This document shows, one piece after another, positions 8,538 to 18,170 of a stretch of 39,771 nucleotides of DNA; the first letter of the stretch is position 1; every line of letters begins with the position of its first letter. Below the pieces are notes generated by a model. That model searched no databases, was not told the DNA's origin, and saw only the letters and a program-made list of their open reading frames with translations. Position numbers and translations under genes: made by a program. Source of the stretch: Rickettsiaceae bacterium. Lineage in GTDB: Bacteria > Pseudomonadota > Alphaproteobacteria > Rickettsiales > UBA6187. The stretch is from NCBI GenBank assembly GCA_021323415.1, contig JAJONM010000004.1, positions 1 to 39,771 of the forward strand. The letters run 5' to 3'.

Positions 8538-9647
8538 ATGAAAAAGAATTATATTATCGCAGTAGCAATAATCGCAGTGGTACTTTTAGGCTATTATTTA
8601 TGGTCTATCAAGAAGAGTACGCAAGCCAGCCAAAACCCAGGTGGTGGTTTACCGGTTGTTACGTATCGTGTTGATCCAAAGAGTTTAAGTGATGATATAC
8701 TTGCCGTAGGTACATTACAGGCTAATGAAGCGGTTATTATAAAATCAGAAATTGCTGGTAAAATAGAGCGTGCAGAGTTCTCTGAAGGTCAAATTGTACA
8801 AAAAGGCGATTTAATACTGGAGATTGACTCTCGTGAATATGAGCAGGAAGTAGAACGCACTAAGGCGGTTTATGACCTGGCGCAGTCTACGTTTCAAAGA
8901 AACAGCGACCTAAGTAAGGTGGGAGCCGCATCAAAGCAAAGCCGTGATGAAGCACGCTCTACGTTACTTGCTAGTAAAGCCGCCTATGAAAAAGCTAATA
9001 TTGATTACGAAAAGACTAAACTCCAGGCGCCATTTGATGGAATTATTGGTCTTAGGGCAATAAGCACAGGTGATTATTTAAACGTTGGCAGCGTTATAAC
9101 TGAACTGGTCTCTATCGATCCTATTAAAGTAGAATTTACTTTGCCTGAGAAGCATTTTGCTGTTTTAAAAGAAAACCTACCAATACTTATAACTGTAGAT
9201 GCTTGGCCCAATAAACAATTTGAAGGAAAATTATACGCTATCAACCCGAAAATTGACCCTGATACCCGTAATATAACTGCCAAAGCAATAATACCAAACG
9301 AAGAAAAACTACTGCGTCCAGGTATGTTTGGTTATGTTACAATCCACGTGAGTGTAAATGACAAAGCTCTTTTGATACCTGAGGAGTCTATTATTCCAAA
9401 TGGTGGTAAGGTTTTTGTTATGAAGGTGGTTGATGGAAAAGCGGCAACTGTTGAAGTAACCTTAGGAACCCGTAGTAAAGGCATGGTTGAGATTGTTTCT
9501 GGCCTTGCACAAGGAGATGTAGTTATTTCTGCTGGGCATATGAAAGTGCGTGATGGTATGCCGGTTACTGCACTTCCGGATGAAAGGCAGGCAATTCCGG
9601 TTGCTGTTGAAGAAAAGAAAACTGATAATAATTCAGCGGGGCAATAG
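8538..9647 (+). CDS. RND efflux periplasmic adaptor subunit (membrane fusion protein)
   Basis: Adaptor that links an inner-membrane RND pump to an outer-membrane channel. The 369-residue protein has an N-terminal membrane anchor (about 4-24) and no lipobox Cys, then the split lipoyl (biotinyl-lipoyl-like) domain (about 65-100 and 155-190, with SEIAGKIE and APFDGIIG), a helical hairpin between them (about 100-155), a beta-barrel domain and a membrane-proximal domain (SGLAQGDVVISAG near 313-325). This is the HlyD/AcrA family layout. Its stop is 2 bases before the GTG of the pump gene, so the two are co-transcribed. No TolC-type gene is nearby; the channel must be encoded elsewhere. Confidence 0.93.
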   Translation: MKKNYIIAVAIIAVVLLGYYLWSIKKSTQASQNPGGGLPVVTYRVDPKSLSDDILAVGTLQANEAVIIKSEIAGKIERAEFSEGQIVQKGDLILEIDSREYEQEVERTKAVYDLAQSTFQRNSDLSKVGAASKQSRDEARSTLLASKAAYEKANIDYEKTKLQAPFDGIIGLRAISTGDYLNVGSVITELVSIDPIKVEFTLPEKHFAVLKENLPILITVDAWPNKQFEGKLYAINPKIDPDTRNITAKAIIPNEEKLLRPGMFGYVTIHVSVNDKALLIPEESIIPNGGKVFVMKVVDGKAATVEVTLGTRSKGMVEIVSGLAQGDVVISAGHMKVRDGMPVTALPDERQAIPVAVEEKKTDNNSAGQ

Positions 9648-9649
9648 CC

Positions 9650-12600
9650 GTGATTATTTCTGATATATGTATACGCAGGCCGGTTTTTGCCACTGTTATC
9701 AACATTATGTTGATATTATTAGGTTTGGTTGCTTACGATCGACTAACAGTACGTGAATATCCAAAAATAGATGAGCCTGTTGTTACGGTAAGAACAGTTT
9801 ATCTTGGTGCTAGCTCTGAAATTGTTGAATCACAAATTTCCAAGCCATTAGAGGATTCACTTGCTGGCATTGAGGGCATTGAAGTAATAAGCTCAATTAG
9901 CCGTCAGGAAACTAGCCAGATTACCGTACGCTTTAAAATAACACGCGATCCAGAAAGTGCTGCAGCAGATGTTCGCGACCGCGTGAGCCGTGTGCGTGGC
10001 CAATTGCCTGAAGCAGTAGAAGAACCGATTATTTCCAAAGTTGAAGCTGATGCCCAGCCGATAATATATCTGGCGTTTTATAGCGATAGGCACTCGCCGA
10101 TGGAAATATCTGACTATGCTGATCGCTATGTAAAAGACCGTTTGCAGAATTTAAATGGCGTAGCTGATGTCAGCATTTTCGGTGAGCGACGTATGTCGAT
10201 GCGGCTTTGGCTAAAGCCTGAAAGACTCGCTGCTTATGGTCTTACTGTGCAGGATATAGAAAATGCATTGCGTCACCAGAACGTAGAAATTCCAGCAGGT
10301 TTGATAGAAAGCCAGAACCGTGAATTTACGGTACTATCAGAAACAGATTTACGCACTCCAGAAGAATTCAATAACCTTATTATCAAGAAAAACGGCGATA
10401 GCTTTGTACGGTTCCGTGATATTGGCCATTCAGAAATTGCCCCTGAAGATGAGCGTCGCACTACTCGTTTTAATGGTAAAGATGCAGTTGCGCTTGGTGT
10501 TATAAAGCAGGCAACTGCAAATCCGCTTGAAGTATCAGGTGGCGTAAAGAATGTATTGCCAGAAATTGAATCTAGCTTGCCACAAGGCATGCAAATTAAC
10601 GTCGCTTACGATAGCTCAATATTTATTGATCGCTCAATTAAAGCTGTATACCATACTATCGCAGAAGCTGTTATACTTGTAGTACTGGTAATTTTCTTTT
10701 TCTTGCGCAGTGTGCGTTCTACAATGATTCCTCTCGTTACTATACCGGTATCCCTTATCGGTACATTTATGATGATGTATATATTTGGCTTTAGTATTAA
10801 TACATTAACTCTGCTTGCTATTGTTCTGGCAATTGGTCTTGTGGTAGATGATGCCATAGTAATGCTGGAAAATATATACCGTCATATTGAAAATGGTATG
10901 AAACCGATTGATGCAGCATTAAAAGGCAGCAAGGAAATCGCGTTTGCCGTAGTTGCCATGACTTTAACTTTGGCAGCTGTTTATGCTCCGATAGCTTTTT
11001 CTCAAGGAAGAACAGGAAAATTATTTACTGAATTTGCCCTAACACTTGCAGGTGCTGTTATTATTTCGGGATTTATAGCTTTAACGCTCTCTCCTATGAT
11101 GTGCTCACGTTTCTTAAAACACGAGAAGAAGCACGGGGCGATGTTTAACACAATTGAACGTTGGCTCTCTAATTTACAGGATGGATACGGTAAGTTATTA
11201 AATTGGGCCTTAAAGCACACCAAGACTGTGCTGGTAATAGGGGGATGCGTTGCTTTAACAGGTGTTATATTCTTTAAATTATTACCCACTGAGCTTTCAC
11301 CAACAGAAGATCGTGGAACAATTTTAGCCATCGCAATCGCACCAGAAGGATCCACTATTGATTATACTACTTACTGGATGAAAAAGATGGAGCCAATATT
11401 TGTGGCTATCCCTGAAGTAGAAAAATATTTCGTGGTTGCGGGGATGCCTTCAGTATCGCAAGGTATAGCTTTTATGCGTCTAAAAGACTGGGATGATCGT
11501 CATCGAAAACAACAGGAAATTTCTGCAGAATTATCACCTAAACTATTTGGTGGGATTCCTGGTGTGATGTCTTTTGCTGTTAATCCTCCATCACTAGGGC
11601 GTAGTGCTGCAAGTAAACCTGTAGAATTCATTATACAAACAACAGGTACTTATGAAGAGTTAAATGATGTAACAAATAAATTTTTAGCAGAATTGCAAAA
11701 GTATCCAGGAATTACCAATGTTGATACTGATCTTAAACTGAATAAGCCACAAATAACAGTTAGTCTTAATCGCGATAAAACGGCTGCAGTTGGAATTGAT
11801 GTTGATACAGTTGGCCGCACATTGGAAACAATGTTAGGTGGACGCAAAGTTACCCGTTTCAAAAAAGAAGGCCAGCAATATGACGTTATTGTAAAAGTAC
11901 AGGATGAACAACGTACAAGCCCAACAGACATTTCAGAGATATATGTGCGTGGCTATGATAATAAAATGATTGAGCTTTCAAACCTTGTCAGTTTAAAAGA
12001 AAACGTTGCTCCGCGTGAATTAAACCATTTTAATCAACTTCGTTCAGTAAAAATTACTGCTAACTTAGCTCCTGGTACAACGCTTGGTACTGCTTTGGAT
12101 GCCTTACAAACAAAAGCCAAAGAAGTTCTTCCTCGAAATATGATGTATGACCTGGATGGCGAGTCGCGTGAATTTAAGCAATCAAGTGCTAGTCTTGCTG
12201 TAACATTTATTTTGGCGTTATTATTTATTTACCTTGTACTAGCTGCGCAATTTGAAAGTTTCATTAATCCTCTTGTAATTATGTTATCTGTGCCGCTTTC
12301 TATGGCCGGTGCATTATTTACATTATACATAACGAACGGCACATTGAATATATATAGCCAGATAGGTCTTATTACATTGATAGGCCTCATTACTAAGCAT
12401 GGAATATTAATTATAGAATTTACTCATCAGCTTGAGGAATCAGGTAAAGACGTGTTGGAAGCCTTACATGAGGCGTGCCAACTTAGGTTGCGTCCAATAT
12501 TAATGACAACCGGAGCTATGGTATTAGGTGCATTACCACTGGCTATAGCGACGGGAGCAGGTGCAGAAAGCCGTAACCAAATAGGATGGGTAATTATTGG

Positions 12601-12730
12601 TGGTATGATGGTTGGAACGTTATTTACGCTATTTGTAATACCGACAATTTATGCAATGGTAAAAACCCGCGGTCGTAATTTCTGGAACGAACAAAAGTTT
12701 CTTGATCATTTTGAAGATTTCAAGGATTAA
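9650..12730 (+). CDS. RND efflux transporter permease subunit
   Basis: Proton-driven inner-membrane pump of the hydrophobe/amphiphile (HAE-1-like) RND family, 1026 residues, the usual full length. It begins with a GTG codon and the family's typical ISDICIRRPVFATV start. The first membrane helix, large periplasmic porter loop, membrane helices 2-6, second periplasmic loop and helices 8-12 are all present. The proton-relay pair is visible in helix 4 (VVDDAIVMLENIYRH). The C-terminal part has LAAQFESFINP and GAESRNQIGWVIIGG as expected. The substrate cannot be read from sequence; drugs, detergents or lipids are possible. It is coupled to the upstream adaptor gene. Confidence 0.95.
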   Translation: MIISDICIRRPVFATVINIMLILLGLVAYDRLTVREYPKIDEPVVTVRTVYLGASSEIVESQISKPLEDSLAGIEGIEVISSISRQETSQITVRFKITRDPESAAADVRDRVSRVRGQLPEAVEEPIISKVEADAQPIIYLAFYSDRHSPMEISDYADRYVKDRLQNLNGVADVSIFGERRMSMRLWLKPERLAAYGLTVQDIENALRHQNVEIPAGLIESQNREFTVLSETDLRTPEEFNNLIIKKNGDSFVRFRDIGHSEIAPEDERRTTRFNGKDAVALGVIKQATANPLEVSGGVKNVLPEIESSLPQGMQINVAYDSSIFIDRSIKAVYHTIAEAVILVVLVIFFFLRSVRSTMIPLVTIPVSLIGTFMMMYIFGFSINTLTLLAIVLAIGLVVDDAIVMLENIYRHIENGMKPIDAALKGSKEIAFAVVAMTLTLAAVYAPIAFSQGRTGKLFTEFALTLAGAVIISGFIALTLSPMMCSRFLKHEKKHGAMFNTIERWLSNLQDGYGKLLNWALKHTKTVLVIGGCVALTGVIFFKLLPTELSPTEDRGTILAIAIAPEGSTIDYTTYWMKKMEPIFVAIPEVEKYFVVAGMPSVSQGIAFMRLKDWDDRHRKQQEISAELSPKLFGGIPGVMSFAVNPPSLGRSAASKPVEFIIQTTGTYEELNDVTNKFLAELQKYPGITNVDTDLKLNKPQITVSLNRDKTAAVGIDVDTVGRTLETMLGGRKVTRFKKEGQQYDVIVKVQDEQRTSPTDISEIYVRGYDNKMIELSNLVSLKENVAPRELNHFNQLRSVKITANLAPGTTLGTALDALQTKAKEVLPRNMMYDLDGESREFKQSSASLAVTFILALLFIYLVLAAQFESFINPLVIMLSVPLSMAGALFTLYITNGTLNIYSQIGLITLIGLITKHGILIIEFTHQLEESGKDVLEALHEACQLRLRPILMTTGAMVLGALPLAIATGAGAESRNQIGWVIIGGMMVGTLFTLFVIPTIYAMVKTRGRNFWNEQKFLDHFEDFKD

Positions 12731-12859
12731 TACCAGCGCACTAATACTTACTTATCATTTTCGTTTATCAACTACTGGCTAAAGCAGTAACATTTCCTTA
12801 TGGAAAATTTATGGACGCTCAGTTAGAAATAACATTAACTTATGAGAAAGGGGGCGAGA

Positions 12860-13612
12860 ATGAATCACAAAAAAAACACAGTATTAATTATTGAAGACGA
12901 ACCGCCAATTCGTAAATTATTGACTATTACATTGGAAGGTAACGGCTTTAAAGCGATCGATGCAGAGAACGGGCAAATGGGCGCAAGAATGGCATCTTCA
13001 ATAAAACCAGAGCTTATCATCTTAGATATGGGGCTGCCAGATATAGATGGTGAGGAAGTTATACAAGTTATTCGCCAATGGTCGCAGGTGCCGATTATAG
13101 TATGTTCTGTACGTAATAATGATAGCGAGGTTATAAAAGCTTTAGAGCTTGGTGCAGATGATTATATAACCAAACCATTTAATCCTAGTGTATTACTTGC
13201 CAGAGTACACGCTAATTTAAGAAAGTCTGTAACTAAAGAGGCAGGAGAGCCTGAGCTGGTAAATGGCAATATACGTATGGATTTAGTACGTCACGAAGTA
13301 TTTATTAACAATGTAAAAACAGAGTTTACCCCAAAGGAATATGAGCTATTGCGTTATTTCATGGTAAATCGTGGAAAAATGCTGACACATAAACAGATAT
13401 TAAAAGATGTCTGGGGACCAGCTCATAGTGATGACATGCAGTATCTTCGCGTATACCTAAGCCAAATTCGCGAGAAAATCGAACAATCAAATCAGAGCCA
13501 TACATATATAATGACTGAGCCTGGTATTGGTTATCGTATGGAAATAATAGAAAGTGATAATAATAAAGAGAATGAAGTTATATCTCAAGCGGCGCTTTCT
13601 GCTGTAAGTTAA
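12860..13612 (+). CDS. OmpR/KdpE-family response regulator
   Basis: DNA-binding response regulator of 250 residues. The receiver domain has acidic residues Glu12-Asp13, phosphoacceptor Asp56 in LDMGLPDIDG, Ser83 and Lys105 in ITKPF. A winged-helix Trans_Reg_C domain follows (about 130-230, with FTPKEYELLRYF and GIGYRME). The overall similarity is to KdpE. I choose the ATG at 12860, not 12842, because AAAGGGGG lies at the right distance before it. There are no kdpFABC genes here and no kinase beside it; a KdpD-like kinase lies 1.5 kb further on the other strand (ends 15152), so the two may be partners. The target genes may include its stress-gene neighbours (inference). Confidence 0.9.
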   Translation: MNHKKNTVLIIEDEPPIRKLLTITLEGNGFKAIDAENGQMGARMASSIKPELIILDMGLPDIDGEEVIQVIRQWSQVPIIVCSVRNNDSEVIKALELGADDYITKPFNPSVLLARVHANLRKSVTKEAGEPELVNGNIRMDLVRHEVFINNVKTEFTPKEYELLRYFMVNRGKMLTHKQILKDVWGPAHSDDMQYLRVYLSQIREKIEQSNQSHTYIMTEPGIGYRMEIIESDNNKENEVISQAALSAVS

Positions 13613-13704
13613 TCATCTTTATTTTTTTATTATATAAGCCCACTCGATTCTTAACTCCTTATATATGAAAATATACTTATGTTATTTTTATATAAGAGGT
13701 GAAT

Positions 13705-13884
13705 ATGTTAGAGTGGGCTATTATATTTTTTATCCTTGCAGTTATTGCAGCGGTACTAGGATTTAGAGGTCTGGCCGGAACCTTTACTTCTATAGCAAAG
13801 TTCCTGACATTAATCTTTGTTATATTGTTCGTATGTAGTTTATTATACTCTATCATTACAGGTCACACTACTCTTCCTTTTTAA
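13705..13884 (+). CDS. DUF1328 (YtjA-type) small membrane protein
   Basis: A 59-residue protein with two hydrophobic helices starting MLEWAIIFFILAVIAA, the signature of the DUF1328 family of small inner-membrane proteins often found among stress-induced genes. The role is not known. An upstream in-frame GTG at 13699 exists, but AGAGGTG just before the ATG at 13705 favours the latter. It stands alone between the KdpE-like regulator and the convergent OB-fold gene. Confidence 0.88.
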   Translation: MLEWAIIFFILAVIAAVLGFRGLAGTFTSIAKFLTLIFVILFVCSLLYSIITGHTTLPF

Positions 13885-13984
13885 GTTAAAAACAGGATAC
13901 TATTTTTAATATAATATTATAAGTGGTATGGGTATTCCAATTAGCCACATAAAAATTGCTTTTATAATTAACTCCTAATTATAA

Positions 13985-14611
13985 TTACATATGAGATAAT
14001 GAATTAACCAGAACTTTAGTTGCTTTAATTTTTCTACCTGTAAGTCCATTTTCTACATAACCAAATACAACTACTTTAGTACTATTACTTAATGATGTTG
14101 ATATTTCAGCTTCCTGTATATTAACATCTATTTTACCTGTATCGTCTTGCAAGGTGAAATTCTTTTCATTATTAAGGTCTTGTATTAGGCCAGATACTTT
14201 CACGGCTCCACTTTGCGGTAAATTAGCAATTGAAAATTCGCTTGCTCTATCTGGTGTGTCTACATCGCCTCCAGTGGATGCTGTTGTATCTTGTGGAGGA
14301 TTACTTTGGACTTCAACACTTGTTGCATTAATGTCCTTGCCCATTAAATGCTTATCTATATATCCAGATACTCTTACAGTTTGTCCTTTTTGTAGAAGTA
14401 TTGGTTTATTCGATTCTATATCCACAGATATAGTTCCGCTATTATCTCGTAATACAAATCGTTTCTCATTTTTTACTTTATCGACAGTTCCTGTAATAGA
14501 AACAGTTCCACTATCAGGTAAAGTTTTTATTGTTAAATTCTGCGCTAAAGCAGTGGTTGATAACAATACAGCCGTTCCTGCAATTGCGAGAGAAGTTTTA
14601 ATGTTTATCAT
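13985..14611 (-). CDS. Periplasmic protein with two tandem OB-fold (BOF/YgiW-like) domains
   Basis: A signal peptide (residues 1-23, ending A-L-A-Q) is followed by two homologous domains of about 75 residues (about 27-103 and 131-205). Both contain a version of LP-x-SG-x-V followed by K-N-E-K-x-F-x-L-x-D and G-x-I-x-V-D/N-I, then G-Y-I/V and K-I-x-A-T-x-V. This suggests an internal duplication of a bacterial OB-fold of the kind seen in YgiW/YdeI stress proteins; the family assignment is by pattern, not by search. A Thr/Gly/Asp-rich linker joins the domains. A small hairpin (CGGCT / AGCCG) and AGGAG sit in the leader. A role in envelope stress is likely but unproven. Confidence 0.65.
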   Translation of the reverse strand: MINIKTSLAIAGTAVLLSTTALAQNLTIKTLPDSGTVSITGTVDKVKNEKRFVLRDNSGTISVDIESNKPILLQKGQTVRVSGYIDKHLMGKDINATSVEVQSNPPQDTTASTGGDVDTPDRASEFSIANLPQSGAVKVSGLIQDLNNEKNFTLQDDTGKIDVNIQEAEISTSLSNSTKVVVFGYVENGLTGRKIKATKVLVNSLSHM

Positions 14612-14735
14612 TGTAATCTCCTATAACATATTGGCGGCTAGGAAGCCGTTATTTTAAGATTACGCTATCGGAGATAAGGAAACTATTTATAACGAAATTA
14701 ATAATATCAATATGATATAATAAAATTATTTAGAA

Positions 14736-15146
14736 TTAATAAGTTTTTGTTGCGGGCTTATTAATATCTTTTGTAAGTAAATTACTAATAACATCCATTA
14801 AATCATCCATTAAAAATGGTTTTGTGATATAATCATCGGCCCCAAGCTTAAATGCTTTATCTTTTGTATTATTGTCATTTCTGACTGATAAGATTACTAT
14901 AGAAGGTGGCTTGCCTTTTACATCCACTTGCTTAATTTCTGAAATTATGTCGAGCCCGTCTTTGTCTGGTAGTCCTAAATCCATTACAACCACTTCAGGT
15001 TTTACCTCATTGCATAGAAAAACACCTTCTTCGGCATTAGCTGCTTGATGAAAGATTACCCCACGCGTTTGTAAAGAAATACGTAAGAACGTGCGGATTG
15101 AATCGGTATCGTCAATAACGAGTATGTTTTTATCTTTTAGTGGCAT
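14736..15146 (-). CDS. Receiver-only response regulator
   Basis: A 136-residue single receiver domain (CheY-like): Asp12-Asp13, phosphoacceptor Asp56 in VMDLGLPDKDG, Ser87 and Lys109 in ITKPF. There is no output domain; it ends shortly after the last receiver helix. It begins 5 bp after the stop of the upstream kinase gene on the same strand, so the two form an operon and this is the kinase's likely first phosphate acceptor. It could work as a phosphate sink, as a relay intermediate, or by protein binding. Its receiver resembles that of the KdpE-like protein at 12860 (both have SVRND/SVRNN and GADDYITKPF), which suggests common origin. Confidence 0.88.
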   Translation of the reverse strand: MPLKDKNILVIDDTDSIRTFLRISLQTRGVIFHQAANAEEGVFLCNEVKPEVVVMDLGLPDKDGLDIISEIKQVDVKGKPPSIVILSVRNDNNTKDKAFKLGADDYITKPFLMDDLMDVISNLLTKDINKPATKTY

Positions 15147-15151
15147 ATTTT

Positions 15152-17158
15152 TTATGCAGCCTTTGTGAAATTATAAGACTTATTGCTTGGCCGCCAGTGT
15201 GGTAAGCAGATAGTAAAAATAGCGCCACCATCTGGGTGGTTCTTCGCATAAATTTTTCCATTTTGCGCTTTCATGACAGCCTTACTAATAGCAAGGCCAA
15301 GACCTGTACCTGCAACTTTATTATCCTTTTTATTTATTCGTGCGTATTTGTCAAATATCTTTTCTAGTTGATCCTCAGGTACTCCACTTCCATAGTCTCG
15401 GATCTGGAAATAAAATCCTTCATTATTCATGTCCCAGCTAACCTCGATTTTAGTACCTACTTTGGTATATTTTACAGCATTATCTAGAACATTTTGTAAA
15501 ACCTGGCCTGTCATCATGGCGTCTACACACACTTCAACATCTGTTTTATTTTCTAATATAGCAAATTGATATTTGCTTAGGCGGTCGCGAAGGCGCTTAG
15601 TTAGAGAAGCAAGTAACTCTTTCGGATTAATCCATTCTTCTTTTAATTCGATCTGGCCACTTTCTAGTCGTGTCATATCTAATATATTAGTAATAAAACT
15701 ATCAAGTCTTTGTGCTTCCTCAAGTGCCGTGTCTATTAATTCAAGCTTATGCTCTTCAGTTAGCTTTCCTCCCATACTTTGGAATACACTTAATGAACCA
15801 ATTACAGATGCAAGTGGTGTTTTCAAATCGTGCGAAACACTAGATAAAAGCATGGATCTTAATTTTTCACGTTCTGCCTGCATGCGGGTTTCTTCGGCAA
15901 TAATACCAAGCTCCAGGCGTTCAAGTATAAGGGCTGCTTGTCCTGCAATGTCACTTAATAATCTGCCAAAGCTTGAATCAAAATTAAACGAACCTTTGAT
16001 ATTAGCTCCCAGAACGCCAATTTCATTTTGAGATGTAATCAATGGCTCGAAGCGCCACAAGCATCCAGGGTAATCAATAGAGCCTGCGCCAGTTGCTTTA
16101 CTTTCTTCCCAGCAAATCTGTAAGGCTTTTCTGTCTGCCTCTGATAAAACAATATCTTTGTGGAATAATGCCTCAAGAACATTAGGATTCATAGTAGAGG
16201 TTAAAAAGAATGCTATATCTGTGCCAATAAGTCTAGAAATTTCAGTATCTAATGTATGAATCGCCTCAGAAGGGCTTTTTTTATTTAATGTAACTCTATG
16301 TACCCTAAGTAGAGATTGTAGTCGTTCGGCGCGTTTTGCTATGGCTTTTCTTACGCTATATTCTTTGCTGCCAGATACGGATATAACAATTGCAGCAGTA
16401 AGGAATAGTGCCAAATTCATTATATCGTTTTGATCACTTATAATAATCGAAAAAGAAGGCTCATATGACAGACTTAAAGTTAGTGAACTGGCAATTGAAG
16501 CGACAATACCAGAGATTAAACCATATCTTCCAGCGGAGAACGCACAGGCAACCATATAAATAATAAATTTATTACTTTTATGGACGCCCATAAATTCCGG
16601 CCATATATAATAAAGGATGTCTATTACTATTGTTGCTAGGCATACTGCCGTTAGGCTGAAAAATATTTCTTTAAAATTTATTCTAAATAATTTTGCTAAA
16701 CGTCTCCGGTGAATAGTTTTAATACCAAGAGAAACTTTTATAATTTTGGTATTATGGTCTATTTTACTGCGAAGTTTTTTTGGCAAGGACATATTTAATC
16801 TTGAAAGCCAAGTTCTGTCTTTGCGGTCGCCAAGGAAAATAGATTCAATTCTAAAACCTTCTGCCTTTTTAGCTGTTGCGATTTCAGCAATTTTTTGCGC
16901 CGCATTATTAGCTGGAACCTTTGTTATAGGTGCGTTCATTTGCTGCGCTAAGGCAAGGGTCTGTAATAATTGTTCCTGGCTTTCTTCTTCACCATCGTAT
17001 TCACTATCAGAATATTCAAGTACTATAACCTCCCAGGAGGACTGAATTTCTTTAGCTTTACGTTTAGCTGCCCTTAGAATTCGGGACGCCTCAGGGTGGC
17101 CATCAATAATGGCGAGAAGATGAGGGGGTTCTTCGTGTTTAATTGGTGTAGTATTCAT
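15152..17158 (-). CDS. KdpD-like hybrid-input sensor histidine kinase without the KdpD P-loop domain
   Basis: A 668-residue membrane histidine kinase. Residues 10-145 look like a universal-stress-protein-like domain; 163-260 form a DUF4118-type bundle of four membrane helices; about 290-420 is a GAF-like domain; the HisKA site is SSVSHDLKTPLAS with His443; ATP-binding boxes are NVLDNAVKY (556-564), RDYGSGVP (587-594) and GTGLGLAI (617-624). This is the C-terminal two-thirds of KdpD, but the N-terminal KdpD nucleotide-binding domain (about 210 residues) is absent, so potassium sensing should not be assumed. It is co-transcribed with the receiver-only regulator. A TTGACA just upstream of the ATG has no correctly spaced -10. 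Confidence 0.88.
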   Translation of the reverse strand: MNTTPIKHEEPPHLLAIIDGHPEASRILRAAKRKAKEIQSSWEVIVLEYSDSEYDGEEESQEQLLQTLALAQQMNAPITKVPANNAAQKIAEIATAKKAEGFRIESIFLGDRKDRTWLSRLNMSLPKKLRSKIDHNTKIIKVSLGIKTIHRRRLAKLFRINFKEIFFSLTAVCLATIVIDILYYIWPEFMGVHKSNKFIIYMVACAFSAGRYGLISGIVASIASSLTLSLSYEPSFSIIISDQNDIMNLALFLTAAIVISVSGSKEYSVRKAIAKRAERLQSLLRVHRVTLNKKSPSEAIHTLDTEISRLIGTDIAFFLTSTMNPNVLEALFHKDIVLSEADRKALQICWEESKATGAGSIDYPGCLWRFEPLITSQNEIGVLGANIKGSFNFDSSFGRLLSDIAGQAALILERLELGIIAEETRMQAEREKLRSMLLSSVSHDLKTPLASVIGSLSVFQSMGGKLTEEHKLELIDTALEEAQRLDSFITNILDMTRLESGQIELKEEWINPKELLASLTKRLRDRLSKYQFAILENKTDVEVCVDAMMTGQVLQNVLDNAVKYTKVGTKIEVSWDMNNEGFYFQIRDYGSGVPEDQLEKIFDKYARINKKDNKVAGTGLGLAISKAVMKAQNGKIYAKNHPDGGAIFTICLPHWRPSNKSYNFTKAA

Positions 17159-17229
17159 AAATTATAAAAAACTGTCAAAAGATAATAGGACAGGAAATAT
17201 GATTAATTTGGTATAAAAAATCCATAAAT

Positions 17230-17264
17230 AAAAGAGGGCAATTCATAAAAAATCGCCCTCTTTT
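17230..17264 (-). terminator. Rho-independent terminator of the YfdX gene
   Basis: Perfect 10-bp inverted repeat AAAAGAGGGC / GCCCTCTTTT (17230-17239, 17255-17264) with a 15-base loop, 18 bp past the stop at 17283. On the minus strand it ends in CTCTTTTATTTATGG. It separates the YfdX operon from the kinase operon. Confidence 0.85.
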
Positions 17265-17282
17265 ATAAATTATGACTGTAAT

Positions 17283-18158
17283 CTATTTTACCCAATTTTC
17301 AATACTTTGCCAGAAATCTTTAAGTTTAGACTCAGTTTTGTCAAGCATGGTAGGATCTTTTTTGGCTAAAGAACTATCAAGTGCTTCTATATCATTACTG
17401 AGACTGTCAATGTTTGTACTAAATTTGCTATAGCGTTTATCTTTTTGAGCTTCTTTTAAGCCTTTTTTAGCGTTTTTGAGAGAATGACGCGCGGCATCAT
17501 AATTTCCAGCACGTAAGAAATAGCGAGCTAAAGCAATATTATCACTTGCTTTTTCTAGTGGTAATACCTCAGTTTTCTCTACATAGGTCATGCTATTTAC
17601 TAATTCTGAGAGATCTTCTTCAGCATCTTTAAAATTTCCTTTTTGGATATCTTCTTTAGCTTCCTTTAATTTTTTATCTGCCACAGTGGTATCAACTGTT
17701 ATCGAGACTGTTACAATGTCAGCTTCTTTAACAGCAATTCCTTTTTCATTCGCCCAGAAAGGCCCTGTAGTGTATTCTTTCCATTTTGCTGTTTCCTGAG
17801 AAATAGGAAAATAACGCTGTTTATATTTATTTTCATAATTATAACTAAACTTACCAACTTTTATTTGCTTTTTTATTCTATATTCAGGGGTGCTGTTTTT
17901 TAAGAGATTGTTTAGATCAATTGCAGAATCTACATAATTAGCAGCGGTGCTGGAGTTATGTGCTCCTACCTCAACTAGCGCATAATTAATTTTCTGAAGT
18001 AAATTTTCAGCCGCATTTTGTTGCTCTTCTGTTGTACCTACTACTAGACTCTTACTATCTGGTTCAATTTTTGTGGCTGATGGTTCTGCTGCTATAATTG
18101 CATTAGAAAAAAGGCTGCTGGCTATTGTTGTAATAGCTAAAAGCAATTTTATATTCAT
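17283..18158 (-). CDS. YfdX family protein, exported
   Basis: A 291-residue protein with a signal peptide (1-23, A-I-I-A-A) and the pattern of the YfdX family (PF10938): an N-terminal helical part with A-x-x-L-L-x-K-I, a central beta section with an F-x-P-I-S and T-V-S-I-T-V-D stretch, and a helical C-terminal half rich in Lys/Glu with E-D-L-S-E-L-V and repeated helices resembling TPR. In enterobacteria YfdX is linked to acid and antibiotic stress and is found in the periplasm; the biochemical activity is unclear. It follows the unknown 131-residue gene by 12 bp and is probably in the same operon. Confidence 0.75.
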   Translation of the reverse strand: MNIKLLLAITTIASSLFSNAIIAAEPSATKIEPDSKSLVVGTTEEQQNAAENLLQKINYALVEVGAHNSSTAANYVDSAIDLNNLLKNSTPEYRIKKQIKVGKFSYNYENKYKQRYFPISQETAKWKEYTTGPFWANEKGIAVKEADIVTVSITVDTTVADKKLKEAKEDIQKGNFKDAEEDLSELVNSMTYVEKTEVLPLEKASDNIALARYFLRAGNYDAARHSLKNAKKGLKEAQKDKRYSKFSTNIDSLSNDIEALDSSLAKKDPTMLDKTESKLKDFWQSIENWVK

Positions 18159-18170
18159 CTGATAATCCTC

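Noticed and set aside
12860..17158. A functional potassium-sensing KdpDE system
   Set aside because: The kinase lacks the KdpD nucleotide-binding domain and no kdpFABC genes are present; similarity is confined to the kinase and receiver parts.
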